Assembly (NCBI GenBank): GCA_002368155.1
Contig: AP018180.1
Location: forward strand, 6,938,561-7,002,560
Length of the DNA stretch: 64,000 nt
Direction: 5' to 3'
DNA from: Nostoc carneum NIES-2107
GTDB taxonomy: Bacteria; Cyanobacteriota; Cyanobacteriia; Cyanobacteriales; Nostocaceae
Positions 28,801 to 37,836 of the stretch are shown piece by piece (the first letter of the stretch is position 1; each line of letters begins with the position of its first letter). The translations under genes were made by a program, and so were the position numbers. The notes under the pieces are model-generated. The model ran no database searches. It was not told the DNA's origin and was given only the letters and a program-made list of their open reading frames with translations.

Positions 28801-28868
28801 GGACTCATGAACCTAGCAAATATAGATTTGAATCTGATTACAACAAAAATTATGGGCATTCTCATCAT
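22872..28868 (-). CDS. Giant two-partner-secreted exoprotein with C-terminal CHAT protease domain
   Basis: 1998 residues from the ATG at 28868, chosen for AGGA seven bases upstream; a TTG 21 bases earlier is also open. Order of parts: signal peptide (to about residue 40); TPS/FHA N-terminal domain with NPAGIIFG (near 130) and following beta-helix (to about 470); a polymorphic beta-helix with about 12 NNSTFxGN-type repeats (about 620-930); five Ig-like repeats of 103 residues (about 1060-1560), four nearly identical, each with QDQYGNAIANA and TTDSAGNVSIPVTANT; and a CHAT domain (about 1670-1998). The catalytic pair is His1841 (LATHAEF) and Cys1884 (LSSCRTA). Secretion would be through the adjacent TpsB. 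Fusion of an FHA-type exoprotein to a caspase-like peptidase is the notable point. Confidence 0.9.
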   Translation of the reverse strand: MMRMPIIFVVIRFKSIFARFMSPLATLAMIFGLFSPLVKAQSITPANDGTGSVITTEGNKIDISGGSLSSDRTNLFHSFSQFGLDANQTANFLSQPSIQNILGRVTGNNASLINGLIQVTGGNSNLYLMNPAGIIFGSGASLNVPAAFTATTANGIGFGNNQWFNAIGANNYANLIGNPTGFAFTTSLGGSIFNAGNLAVGEAQSLMLLGGMVLNTGTLTAPDGNVTIMAVPTEKVVRVTPSNSLLSLDLPVETKTQINPQPFSPRSLPSLLTGGNVKKVTGVTVENGVVKLISTNTAIPTDVGTTVVSGKISVSNSQESNNIPQINILGDRVALLNANLNASGSNGGTVLIGGDYQGKGTVPNATHTFVSSDSAIAADAWGNGNGGKVIVWADDTTRFFGNITARGGAIAGNGGLVETSGKLSLNVTGSKVDASAAKGQPGTWLLDPTDINIVTGGSGTPSGGLFDPANNSDIDPLTIATVLDNGTDVTITTSSGTGGNGDITLTDSINQTGDGTASLTLTGRQFFNPDEATINLSSTGNLTFNLNQVNPLSDASTDSIQNAIDSIGTVAGNSIINLGAGTYTGNTVIIIEKTLTINGAGASNTILNGLNTNQLFGIASEGTVTINNLAIINGRGFGSDGGGIAYFGGNPYFSVGTLNVNNVTFTGNSTAFDVEAGGNGGAIYSEYGTLNVNNSTFNSNLATDGNGGGIYSSYSTLNVNNSTFSGNLASDGGGGGIYNISDNQSGLDVNNSTFIGNSAIDGGGIYNDGFNGGRLDFNNSNFIGNSATNGNGGGIYNYDTTGNVNNSTFSGNLASNGRGGGIYNEGVFINVLAVNNSTFNANSAINGGGIYNNDGVSLYVNNSTFGSNSAINGNGGGIYNSLDTLNVNNSTLSGNSATDGGGILIESRSPTALKNTIVAGNTSSQNPDVSGVLLGSSSNNLIGDGTGTTGISNGVNGNQVGTAVTPINPLLSVLGNYGGSTQTFALLPGSPAINAGIADTNITTDQRGISRPQDTTPDIGAFELVGYTLSATAGSGKSAIANNPFSTPLQATVTENGFNQPIPGITVNFTAPTTGASANFTGNTILITDSAGNVSIPVTANTVAGSYAVTASSGVLTPVSFSLTNNPDVAFSIIATGGTPQTTIVNTAFTNPLQAKVQDQYGNAIANATVTFNAPTTGATASFTGNTTLTTDSAGNVSIPVTANTVAGGYAVTANSGALTPASFSLINNPDVAFSIIATGGTPQSTIVNTAFTNPLQARVQDQYGNAIANATVTFNAPTSGATASFTGNTNLTTDSAGNVSIPVTANTVAGSYAVTASSGALTPANFSLTNNPDIAAAIIATGGTPQTTIVNTAFTNSLQARVQDQYGNAIANATVTFNAPTSGATAGFTGNTTLTTDSAGNVSIPVTANTVAGSYNITANSGALTPANFSLINNPDVAFSIIATGGTPQTTIVNTAFTNSLQARVQDQYGNAIANANVTFNAPTTGATANFTGNTSLTTDSSGNVSIPVTANTVEGNYTVTANSGALTPANFSLTNNAASEVPTTPTVPIDTPNPEVLKKPPSTQIPVTINSTPEVVLDTAVANIEQEYTTEYKEYLGEEAKPNLEAPNTARNILQQISDATGIQPALIYVNFIPTSVSPAITLKQNKAKIQPSPNDRLELLIVTAQGLPIRKVLPVTRSQVIGTAQTFIKDITKSSRNNSYKDPAKKLYEWLITPLEPELQARKVNNIAFIMDAGLRSLPVAALYDGQKYLVESYSVGLMPSLSLTDTKFVDIKKAEVLGMGASEFRNQNPLPAVPTELVTITSRLWQGSFFLNESFTLTNLQKQRQQKPFGIIHLATHAEFEPGDRGNSYIQMWDSQLKMDQLRKLGWNNPPVQLVVLSSCRTAIGDKEAELGFAGFAVQAGVRTALASLWYVSDEGTLGLMSEFYEQLKKAPIKAEALRQAQIAMIKGQVRLQDGKLKTSNVSVTLPPILVELGNQELRHPYYWSAFTLIGNPW
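24260..25805 (-). repeat. Five 309-bp in-frame Ig-like repeats inside the exoprotein gene
   Basis: The 309-bp unit (103 codons) is repeated five times; homologous points are exactly 309 bases apart (for example about 24566 and 24875). Four copies are nearly identical in DNA, so copy number is likely to vary by recombination and could be mis-assembled. Confidence 0.9.
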
Positions 28869-29241
28869 TAAATTTTCCTGAAATAGCAAATAGTAGAAAA
28901 AGTAGTATGTAAAAAATTAGCCTTTTAAAGCACGAAATATTGTCAAAGATAAGGAAATATATCGACAAATAGGTAATTTAAAATTTTCAGATTCTCAGTA
29001 TATGCTGCTTTTTCTGTTACAGCTACTATAAAAGATATGTAATAATACTTAATTTAAATTATTATTACTATCTGCATATTTAATTAAGAAGTTTCACATT
29101 AATAAATAAGCTATTACGCATTGAAATTTTATATTTCGCACTCAGGTTGTCAAGTTGTCCAAAGTCAACAGTCCAAACTAGCCTTTGACCCTGGACTTTT
29201 GACTATTGACATCCCAAATCAGAATTACTTATACCTGTTCG
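28869..29241. other. Intergenic region between TpsA and DhaL genes
   Basis: AT-rich, presumably holding the tpsA-tpsB promoter. Positions about 29125-29238 carry a diverged member of the repeat family also seen at 42350-42468 (shared TATTTCGCACT, GGTTGTCAA and GTCAACAGTCCAAA-type segments). No gene seen. Confidence 0.5.
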
Positions 29242-29871
29242 TCAACTTTGCATCACTGTTAACAAACATTTCAACATTAAATAAGCAGAAGTAGCTCCTG
29301 GATCTTGATGTCCAATACTTCGTTCTCCCAAATAGCTAGCTCGTCCCTTTTTCGCTAACATCGGTGTTGTAGCCTGTAAACCTTGTTCTGCGGCTGCTAC
29401 TGCTTGCTGCAATGCTGTTACAGTGTCGCCACCTTCACCTACAGCTTGTGCAAAAGCCGTCACTGCGGGAGATAAAATATCCACCATTGTCTTGTCTCCC
29501 AGTTGAGCTTTACCACGCTGAAGTACGCCATTTAAACCAGCCTGAAGTAATACCAACAAATCTTGTTCATTCAGTTCTTGCTTTTGACCTACATCCGTAC
29601 TAGCACGTAAAAACCAGGTTCCATAAAGCGGGCCACTTGCACCCCCAACACTAGAAATTAAAGTCATGCTGACTGCTTTTAAAATGCTACCAATATCTTT
29701 ATCAGCAACCGTTGGTAATTGACTAACTACCTTTTTAAAACCGCGATCCATATTAATACCGTGGTCAGCATCACCAATCGCTGCATCTAGTTCGGTTAAA
29801 TATGCTTTATTTTGCTCTATTTCCCTGGCAAATGCCTGCAACCATTGCAAAATCTGCTCTTTGCTTACCAT
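29242..29871 (-). CDS. dhaL: Dihydroxyacetone kinase ADP-binding subunit DhaL
   Basis: 209 residues. The Mg-ADP binding aspartates appear as IGDADHGINMDRG (about 28-40), followed by SVGGASGPLYGT (about 73-84) and the LGDKTMVDILSPA segment, all typical of DhaL. In the Dha system DhaL phosphorylates dihydroxyacetone bound to DhaK. No dhaK or phosphotransfer dhaM gene is in the window, so the partner must be elsewhere or the substrate differs. It is a stand-alone leftward gene. Confidence 0.88.
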   Translation of the reverse strand: MVSKEQILQWLQAFAREIEQNKAYLTELDAAIGDADHGINMDRGFKKVVSQLPTVADKDIGSILKAVSMTLISSVGGASGPLYGTWFLRASTDVGQKQELNEQDLLVLLQAGLNGVLQRGKAQLGDKTMVDILSPAVTAFAQAVGEGGDTVTALQQAVAAAEQGLQATTPMLAKKGRASYLGERSIGHQDPGATSAYLMLKCLLTVMQS

Positions 29872-30147
29872 CTGTAACCTTTGAAACCTAGATTTGCTAA
29901 TATTTGGCCAAGCTAGCGTAGTATTCTATCCGAATTTTTACGGCTAAGTGTGTTTGGCAGATGTAACAGTAAGAAGTACTGAAGCTCATCTTACCTATAA
30001 AAGGAGTGGATTTCGCGAGTTGATGGCATAAGAAAAAATACTTATGCTCCATGAATACCCTAAGTCGGTGGGTGCAGTTGATTCCACTCTGTAATTAGTG
30101 TGCTTTCCTGCCGACTTTCTGTAAATTAGCCAAGGGAATATACGTTT

Positions 30148-32148
30148 ATGATGCGTCCTCGGTCATTAGTCTTAAAACTACTTCCTTTGTTATTCTTAAT
30201 TGCTTTCTTCACTACTACTTGCGTTGACTATAGCAAAAATAGTGATAATCAGATTGCTGCCTTTGGTGCTGCGATCGCCAAACCAAAAGAGAATATTATC
30301 TATCCAGAAAATGCTGGTGTCATCAATGTTACTTCTCCTGAATATGGAGCGATACCTAATGATAGCCAAGATGATACAGAGGCTATCCAAAAAGCATTGA
30401 GTAAGTTTCCTAGTGGGGGGAAAACTATCTATTTACCCAATGGCGTATATAACATCTCCGATTCCTTACATTGGCCTACAGGTGAGCGTTTTCGCTCTGA
30501 TTACAAGCGAATTGTGCTACAAGGACAAAGCAAAGAAGGAGTAATTATTCAACTCCAAGATGCTGCTACTAAATTTCAAAACCCTAAACAGCCTCGACCA
30601 GTTATTTCTACAGGTTTTGACCCAGACTTAAACCCCAAGTCTGAAAATTTCAAAGCCAGTTTGGTAGCTCAACGCTTTGGTAATTCGGTAAGAAACCTGA
30701 CTATTAATACAGGGAAAAATAATCCAGGTGTAGAAGGATTAAATTTTGCTGCCAATAATCAAGGAGCAGTACGTAGCGTTAAAATCATCTCTGGTGATGG
30801 TCAAGGAACAACAGGTTTAGCACTGACTCATGGTGAAGTTGGCCCCTTGCTAGTTGAAGATGTAGAAATTGTGGGATTTGATACTGGAATACGTACAAAT
30901 AACGGTATTAACGGTATTACCTTGCAGAATATTACAGTTCGCAATCAAAGAAGCGCTGGTATATTCAATGGCGGTCAAGCAATGAGCCTTGAAGGGTTCA
31001 CTAGTTTTAATGCAGTCCCAGCAATTATTAACGGTAAAAATCCGAATGAAGGTAACGATCCAGGAAGTACATTAACACTAGTAAATGCCAAGCTAATCGG
31101 TCGTGGTAAAGCCAAAACAATCTCTGCAATTACTTCTGCTGGGTTTATCTATGCCAGAAATGTAGTATCCTCTGGCTACAAAGATATTCTTGCCAGTAAT
31201 GCCAAAAATGCCAACAAAACTATTAAAAAAAGTGTCATCGACGAGTTTACTTCTCACCCGATCCTGGCTGAATTTCCTTCACCATCAAAATCTTTAAGAC
31301 TACCAATTAAGCAATTTCCTAAACTAGCGTGGAATAACCCCAAAACTTGGGTAAGTGTAGAGAAGTTTGGCGCAAAACCTAATGATCAAAAAGATGATAC
31401 AGATGCTTTTCAAGCTGCTATAGATTCTGGTGCAACTACAGTATTAGTTCCCCAAACTGGAACTTTTACAATCAATGGTACTGTTCGACTTAGAGGGAAA
31501 GTGCAAAGATTTATAGGAACTGAGGGTTGGATTGAAGGCAATGGAGAGATAGTTACAGAAAACGGCACTCAACCCATCTTAATTATTGAAAACTTCTTTG
31601 TGGGATTTGGCTCAAAGTTGAAATGGAAGACAGTTGCTAATCGGACGGTTGTTTATCGTAGTATTACTCACCTGAATCTAGAAAGTAAAGGCTCTGGCGA
31701 CCTTTTCATTGATGATGCTGTCATGGATAAACTGAGATTCAACAATTCTGCTCAACACATTTGGGCACGCCAGTTGAATCCTGAAGGACGTTCCGAAACT
31801 AATATAGTCAATAGTGGCGCTAAACTTTGGATTTTAGGATTTAAAACCGAGCAAGGTAAAACTAAAATTGCAACTATCAAAGGCGGTGCAACCGAACTTT
31901 TAGGTGGGTTGATTTACGCTGCTGGTAAACAAGATCCAAAAGATCCACTATTCCGCGTTGTTAATGCTTCTGCCAGTTTTGTTGGCATTGCTGAAGCATC
32001 TTTTGATGGAGATAGCTATCAAATATGGGTTGAAGAAACACGGGGTAATACTACCAAAACCTTGGTGAGATCCAAGATTCCAGGTAGATATACAGCTAAT
32101 GGAATAGTGATGTTAATGTATTCAGGTTTTGATCAGCCAGCAAAATAA
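30148..32148 (+). CDS. Secreted pectate-lyase-3 / GH28-like right-handed beta-helix protein
   Basis: 666 residues. The N-terminus (MMRPRSLVLKLL...) is a signal peptide ending at a possible but imperfect lipobox (TTC). Two pectate_lyase_3 starts are seen: EYGAIPNDSQDDTEAIQKAL (about 68-87) and KFGAKPNDQKDDTDAFQAAI (about 409-428). Each is followed by beta-helix coils (NGVYNISDSL; VRNLTIN; VEDVEIVGFDTGI). Proteins of this class bind or cleave polysaccharides outside the cell, and some cyanobacterial members are associated with exopolysaccharide. No catalytic residues could be fixed with confidence. It stands alone on the plus strand. Confidence 0.8.
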   Translation: MMRPRSLVLKLLPLLFLIAFFTTTCVDYSKNSDNQIAAFGAAIAKPKENIIYPENAGVINVTSPEYGAIPNDSQDDTEAIQKALSKFPSGGKTIYLPNGVYNISDSLHWPTGERFRSDYKRIVLQGQSKEGVIIQLQDAATKFQNPKQPRPVISTGFDPDLNPKSENFKASLVAQRFGNSVRNLTINTGKNNPGVEGLNFAANNQGAVRSVKIISGDGQGTTGLALTHGEVGPLLVEDVEIVGFDTGIRTNNGINGITLQNITVRNQRSAGIFNGGQAMSLEGFTSFNAVPAIINGKNPNEGNDPGSTLTLVNAKLIGRGKAKTISAITSAGFIYARNVVSSGYKDILASNAKNANKTIKKSVIDEFTSHPILAEFPSPSKSLRLPIKQFPKLAWNNPKTWVSVEKFGAKPNDQKDDTDAFQAAIDSGATTVLVPQTGTFTINGTVRLRGKVQRFIGTEGWIEGNGEIVTENGTQPILIIENFFVGFGSKLKWKTVANRTVVYRSITHLNLESKGSGDLFIDDAVMDKLRFNNSAQHIWARQLNPEGRSETNIVNSGAKLWILGFKTEQGKTKIATIKGGATELLGGLIYAAGKQDPKDPLFRVVNASASFVGIAEASFDGDSYQIWVEETRGNTTKTLVRSKIPGRYTANGIVMLMYSGFDQPAK

Positions 32149-32583
32149 TTATCAGAGTAGGGGGGATGAGGAAGACTGGGAAAAGCAAGGGAGCAGGGTG
32201 CAGGAAGCAGGGGGAGAAATAATTAATGCTGAGGCATTATGAATATTCGCATCGATTAAGTAGGGAGGCATAATTATTTGTAGGATGGGTTAGCGATAGC
32301 GTAACCCATGCGGGTGTTGGGTTACCCTACGGGAAGCCGCTGCGCGTCTACGTTCCTCAACCCAACCTACGTCCATCTTATATTTAATTCCCACCAGCTA
32401 CTTAGTGAGTCTGAAAAAATAGCTATTAGTTGATAAATTCTGTCTAAGCTAGAGACGAGAATCGACCTAAAGATATAAATCTTTTGTGTAAAAATTCCTT
32501 AGCCTAACTACTAGGTTAACCAAGCCCAAAATTAAAAAAATGCATAAAAACTGAAGTTGCTGCTGGCAATAGTAAGGATATTA
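32149..32583. other. Intergenic region with REP-like palindrome
   Basis: It contains a palindromic repeat at 32284-32309 (GATGGGTTA...TAACCCAT around GCGATAGCG), a variant of the REP elements near the RAYT gene, and a further GC-rich block to about 32372. No gene is seen. An AAGGA ribosome site at about 32574 serves the CheB gene. Confidence 0.6.
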
Positions 32584-33615
32584 ATGGCTGATAGCGAAAA
32601 GCAGACTATTGTACGGGATATCATTGTCGTAGGTACTTCGGCTGGGGGAGTTGAGGCACTTACTGAGTTAGTTAAATATTTGCCGCCGAATCTGAATGCA
32701 TCTGTCATTATAGTGCTGCATTTACCTAGTCATAGCCCTAATGTTCTGCCAGATATCCTCAATCGTGGTAGTAGATTACCAGTTTTTCTGGCACAAGATG
32801 GGCAAGCAATTGAGAAAGGACATATCTATGTTGCGCCATCCGATCGCCATTTGTTAGTGAAACCAGGATATTTGCAATTGTGGCAGGGGCCAAAAGAAAA
32901 TGGTTCGCGTCCAGCTATCGATCCATTATTTCGCACCGCAGCACGGGCTTATGGACAGCGGCTCGTGGCGGTGTTACTAACGGGTTTACTTGATGATGGT
33001 ACAGCAGGATTGATGGCGGTAAAAATGCGGAATGGTGTAGCTATTGTGCAGCACCCTGATGATGCATTGTATGCGCCAATGCCCAGCAATGCGATCGCCA
33101 ATGTCGATGGCATTGACTATATTTTGCCACTATCGGAAATCCCATCCACCTTAGCCAAACTAGCTAACACTCCCAAGGAAGTAGAACCAGAAAAACCCGT
33201 AACTAGGGAGATGGAATTGGAATCGGAGATGGCAAATTTTGATATAGAAGAATTAGAAAATGACGCTATACCAGGGAAACCATCACCCTTTGTCTGTCCT
33301 GATTGTGGTGGGAGTTTATGGGAAATCGAGGACGGGAAGCTGTTACGGTTTCGGTGTCATGTAGGCCATGCTTTTAGTGCTAAAACTCTGCTAGCAAAGC
33401 AATCTGATAAATTGGAAGATGCTTTATGGATTGCAACTAGGGCATTGCAAGAGAAAGCTACTTTGGCAGATCGTATGGCTTCTAGAATGCGCGATCGCAA
33501 TTTATCTTTAGCAGCACAAAGATTAGAACAACAATCAGAAGATGCTCAACAGCAATCCGAAATTATTCAGAACGTGCTAAAGATGCTGAATGGTAAGAGT
33601 GCTGAGTCTAATTAA
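32584..33615 (+). CDS. CheB-type methylesterase without receiver domain, with C-terminal Cys/His cluster
   Basis: 343 residues from the ATG at 32584 (AAGGA five bases upstream; a TTG at 32557 is rejected). The methylesterase triad is visible: Ser19 (GTSAGG), His46 (VLHLPSH) and Asp137 or 138 (GLLDDGTAGL). There is no N-terminal response-regulator domain. After a short acidic linker the C-terminus has a possible zinc ribbon, CPDCGG ... RCHVGHAF (about 240-265), then a helical coiled-coil-like tail to 343. Receiver-less CheB proteins occur in cyanobacteria outside chemotaxis operons. No cheR, receptor or histidine kinase gene adjoins it, so its target is unknown. Confidence 0.85.
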   Translation: MADSEKQTIVRDIIVVGTSAGGVEALTELVKYLPPNLNASVIIVLHLPSHSPNVLPDILNRGSRLPVFLAQDGQAIEKGHIYVAPSDRHLLVKPGYLQLWQGPKENGSRPAIDPLFRTAARAYGQRLVAVLLTGLLDDGTAGLMAVKMRNGVAIVQHPDDALYAPMPSNAIANVDGIDYILPLSEIPSTLAKLANTPKEVEPEKPVTREMELESEMANFDIEELENDAIPGKPSPFVCPDCGGSLWEIEDGKLLRFRCHVGHAFSAKTLLAKQSDKLEDALWIATRALQEKATLADRMASRMRDRNLSLAAQRLEQQSEDAQQQSEIIQNVLKMLNGKSAESN

Positions 33616-33731
33616 AAATAAGCTACGCGTAGCTTACTTTCATCAGTATTCAAATAACCTATTATTAGTGTGTAATTGCTAGGTAAACATTCTGATATCA
33701 TCAATTTTGTCAAATAACTACAAAATTGATT

Positions 33732-34628
33732 ATGGAAGCCAGCTTTTTGACGGCCGTTGTTTTACCTGTTGCCCTGGCTATCATTATGCTAGGAATGGGT
33801 TTATCTCTGATTCCAGAAGATTTCCAACGCATAAAGAAGTATCCGAAAGCTGTCGCCATTGGCTTGATTAGTCAGTTAGTTTTTTTACCAATTATTGCCT
33901 TCATCATTACTAAAGTTGTACCCATGCAACCTGCGATCGCTATGGGGTTAATGATTGTGGCATTATGTCCAGGTGGGGTATCCTCAAATGTCATCACATT
34001 CTTGGCTAAAGGTGATGTTGCCCTTTCAGTCACTCTTACAGCTTTTAGCAGTGTAATTACAGTATTTACAATTCCAGTAGTAGGAAATCTGGCATACCAG
34101 CACTTTATGGGACAGACCGCTGCGATCGCTTTACCCATTGGTGCTACTATATTACAAATTTTTCTGATGACGCTGCTACCTATAGGGTTGGGAATGGGTA
34201 TACGGCAGCTATTTCCAGAAGTTGCTCGTCGTCTAGAAAAAGTGACTAACCGTCTAGCAGTTTCTTTCTTAGCGTTAATTATTCTGCTGCTGATTATTCG
34301 TGAATGGAATCGTCTACCTAGCTTTATTGTGCAAGTAGGAGTTGGTGTAGCGCTGTTAAATGTGATTTCAACGTTGGCAGGGTTTTACGTTGGTAAGCTA
34401 TTTAACCTCAATCCGCCGCAGCAAATCTGCATTGCCATTGAAGTTGGCATCCAAAATGGCACGTTAGCGATCGCAATTACTGCTGGGTTACTCAATAACC
34501 CTGATATGGCAGTACCAGCAGCGATTTACAGTTTGTTTATGAATGTTACAGCTTTGATTGCTATCAGCTACGGTAGAAGGTTGGCTGCAATCACTCCTGT
34601 TCAGCAGCCTGTAGAAAGTCAGGTTTAA
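33732..34628 (+). CDS. Bile acid:sodium symporter family (BASS) transporter
   Basis: 298 residues from the ATG at 33732. About nine to ten membrane helices, with the conserved LCPGGVSSNVIT motif (about 81-92) and VEIGIQNGTLAI (about 236-247, read here as IEVGIQNGTLAIAI) that line the sodium and substrate sites of the BASS fold. Members carry bile acids in animals and organic acids such as pyruvate in plants; the bacterial substrate here cannot be told. It follows the CheB gene by about 115 bases on the same strand with no clear functional link. Confidence 0.87.
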   Translation: MEASFLTAVVLPVALAIIMLGMGLSLIPEDFQRIKKYPKAVAIGLISQLVFLPIIAFIITKVVPMQPAIAMGLMIVALCPGGVSSNVITFLAKGDVALSVTLTAFSSVITVFTIPVVGNLAYQHFMGQTAAIALPIGATILQIFLMTLLPIGLGMGIRQLFPEVARRLEKVTNRLAVSFLALIILLLIIREWNRLPSFIVQVGVGVALLNVISTLAGFYVGKLFNLNPPQQICIAIEVGIQNGTLAIAITAGLLNNPDMAVPAAIYSLFMNVTALIAISYGRRLAAITPVQQPVESQV

Positions 34629-34637
34629 CAATAGGCA

Positions 34638-34826
34638 AGGGGGAAAGGGTAAGGGGTAAGGGGGAAAGGTTTTTGTATTTTCCCTTCGCCTTTCACCTTT
34701 CCCCTTTTTCCCATTACATAGACTGCAAGAAGTAGGGAAAAGGGTAAGGGGTAAGGGGGAAAGGTTTTGTATTTTCCCCTTCCCTTTCACCTTTCACCTT
34801 TCCCCTTTTTCCCATTACATAGACGA
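34638..34826. repeat. Tandem duplication of a purine/pyrimidine block
   Basis: Two copies, about 90 bp each (roughly 34641-34723 and 34735-34824), start with GGGAAAGGGTAAGGGGTAAG-like runs and both end CCCATTACATAGAC. Each copy is a loose inverted repeat (purine arm, then pyrimidine arm) and could fold as a hairpin between the convergent transporter and reductase genes. Confidence 0.85.
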
Positions 34827-34842
34827 GTGTAGACAATTGCTA

Positions 34843-35823
<981 letters not shown>

Positions 35824-35839
35824 ATTATCTCCTATTTGT

Positions 35840-36015
35840 TATTGGGCATGGGGCATGGGGCATGGGGCATTGGTAATGAGTAATGAGTAATGAGTAATGA
35901 GTAATGAGTAATGAGTAATGAGTAATGAGTAATAGTTTTTCCCCAATCCCCAGTCCCCAGTCCCCAATCCCCAGTCCCCAGTCCCCAGTCCCCAGTCCCC
36001 AATCCCCAATCCCCA
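35840..36015. repeat. Compound STRR array
   Basis: Three adjacent heptamer blocks: GGGGCAT (about four copies), GTAATGA (about nine copies) and CCCCAGT/CCCCAAT (about ten copies), filling the gap between the reductase and aldehyde dehydrogenase genes right up to the latter's stop. Confidence 0.92.
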
Positions 36016-36017
36016 CC

Positions 36018-37529
36018 CTACAACACATAACTCCGCGGGCTATGCTGCACAGTCACCCAGTGATCGGTGGTAAATTCTGCGATCGCCCAATTGCCACCAA
36101 AGCGTCCGATACCACTGTTCTTTTCGCCGCCAAAGGGTGCGTTTGGTAGGTCGTTGACGGTTTGGTCGTTGATATGAGTCATTCCTGCTTGCATTTTGAG
36201 GGCAAAGCGTTGTCCTCGTCCTTCATCACGTGTAAATACTGCACTGGATAAACCATATTCGGTATCGTTAGCAACTTTTAAAGCTTCTGCTTCATCACTA
36301 ACTTTAATGATAGGAGCGATAGGGCCAAATAACTCTTCGCGGGCAACCGACATTTGATTATTGACATCAACAAATACATGCGGGGGTAACATTAAGCCAT
36401 CTGGTTGTCCACCGAGTAATTGCTTTGCGCCTTCTTGATGGGCTTGCTGAATATGCTTGAGGTGTGAATCTAACTGCGCTTGATCGATAATGGGGCCGAT
36501 ATCGGTATCGGGATCGTTGGGGTCGCCTACCTTAAGATTACGGACGCGATCAACAAAGCGATTAACAAATTCATCATGTAGGTGCTGATCGACAATTAGC
36601 CGATTAATGCTCATGCAAATTTGCCCGGAGTTTAAGAATTTGCCAAACACCGCAGCGTTAACAGCTAATTCCAAATCAGCATCGTCTAAAACTACTAAAG
36701 GACTGTTACCGCCCAGTTCTAAGGAAGCGCGTTTCATAATCGGGCTATTCATTGCCAGATCACCGATGTGTCTACCTGCTTTTGTGGAGCCTGTGAAGGT
36801 AACTACACGGGGGATGGGATGACTGACAAATTCATCGCCAATTTCACGAGCAGGCCCAGCTACAACGCTGAGTACTCCAGGCGGAAGTCCAGCTTCTTCA
36901 AAAATTTTGGCAAAGATTAAGCCGCCAGAAATGGGAGTATTGGAAGGTGGTTTGAGGACAACGGCGTTTCCTAATGCTAAAGCGGGAGCAACTGAGCGAT
37001 TGGCAAGATTAAGGGCAAAATCCCAAGGACTCACCACAGCTACAACTCCCACAGGACAACGATAAACTCGGCTTTCTTTACCGGGGATATCTGATGGCAA
37101 AATTCGCCCTTCTGCACCATAAGGAGCAGAAACAGATTGTTCCATGACATCACGCGCCGCTTTCCATTCTAAAAAAGCTTTTTTGCGCGGGCTACCTGCT
37201 TCTCGAACTGACCAAGAAATAATTTCTTCGCGGCGGGTATCCATAATTTCCACCGCCCGACGCATAATTTGCGATCGCTCGCTTGGTAATACTTCCGCCC
37301 AAGCTATTTGCGCTTGTTGGGCTTGTTGATAAGCATCATCTAAGTCACGCTGATCTGCTGCTGGAATTTCTAGAATTGGCTGTTGATTGTAGGGGTTAAT
37401 TACTGTTAATTTATGCTCAGAGCGACCTGTAACCCAGCGTCCACCAATAAATAAGCGCTCAAATCCTGTGTAAGGAGCAGGTGTATTAGCATTGGTGTTA
37501 GTTGGGCGGCTGGGGGTTGTGGCTGTCAT
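36018..37529 (-). CDS. NAD(P)-dependent aldehyde dehydrogenase (aromatic/benzaldehyde-type)
   Basis: 503 residues from the ATG at 37529, which has AGGAGG eight bases upstream; a TTG at 37535 is rejected. Complete ALDH: VSPWDFALNLANRS, KPPSNTP, FTGSTKAGRHI (cofactor fold), catalytic Glu in LELGGNSP, catalytic Cys in NSGQICMS, and the EELFGPI loop. The closest named classes are benzaldehyde/salicylaldehyde dehydrogenases, but substrate assignment within ALDHs from sequence is unreliable. It may pair with the downstream aldo/keto reductase. Confidence 0.92.
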   Translation of the reverse strand: MTATTPSRPTNTNANTPAPYTGFERLFIGGRWVTGRSEHKLTVINPYNQQPILEIPAADQRDLDDAYQQAQQAQIAWAEVLPSERSQIMRRAVEIMDTRREEIISWSVREAGSPRKKAFLEWKAARDVMEQSVSAPYGAEGRILPSDIPGKESRVYRCPVGVVAVVSPWDFALNLANRSVAPALALGNAVVLKPPSNTPISGGLIFAKIFEEAGLPPGVLSVVAGPAREIGDEFVSHPIPRVVTFTGSTKAGRHIGDLAMNSPIMKRASLELGGNSPLVVLDDADLELAVNAAVFGKFLNSGQICMSINRLIVDQHLHDEFVNRFVDRVRNLKVGDPNDPDTDIGPIIDQAQLDSHLKHIQQAHQEGAKQLLGGQPDGLMLPPHVFVDVNNQMSVAREELFGPIAPIIKVSDEAEALKVANDTEYGLSSAVFTRDEGRGQRFALKMQAGMTHINDQTVNDLPNAPFGGEKNSGIGRFGGNWAIAEFTTDHWVTVQHSPRSYVL

Positions 37530-37836
37530 AAACAAAGCCTCCTGATAGATTAGATTTAAAACTGGAAATTAGCTATTGAATGAAGTTTGAGAAGTTGCTG
37601 ATTGCGAAAACATTAATTACGGTTTCGGTGTGCAGATTTAATAGAACGCACTCGCCCAAATGAAGGCGATCGCAACTTATTGATTAATTTGTAAAAATAA
37701 CTTTGGTAACAGCCTTTATGTTTTAACTGCGATCGCACTGCGGTTTCATCTACCTTATGGCGCGAGACAAAAACAGGGTTTTTGTTGTAACAATCACAAT
37801 TGGTAATTTATTAGTATGAGGTGCAAGTGCGATCGC
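37530..37836. other. Upstream region of the aldehyde dehydrogenase gene
   Basis: No gene recognised. It contains two GCGATCGC octamers and the divergent space leading into the 42-bp repeat array. Confidence 0.4.
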
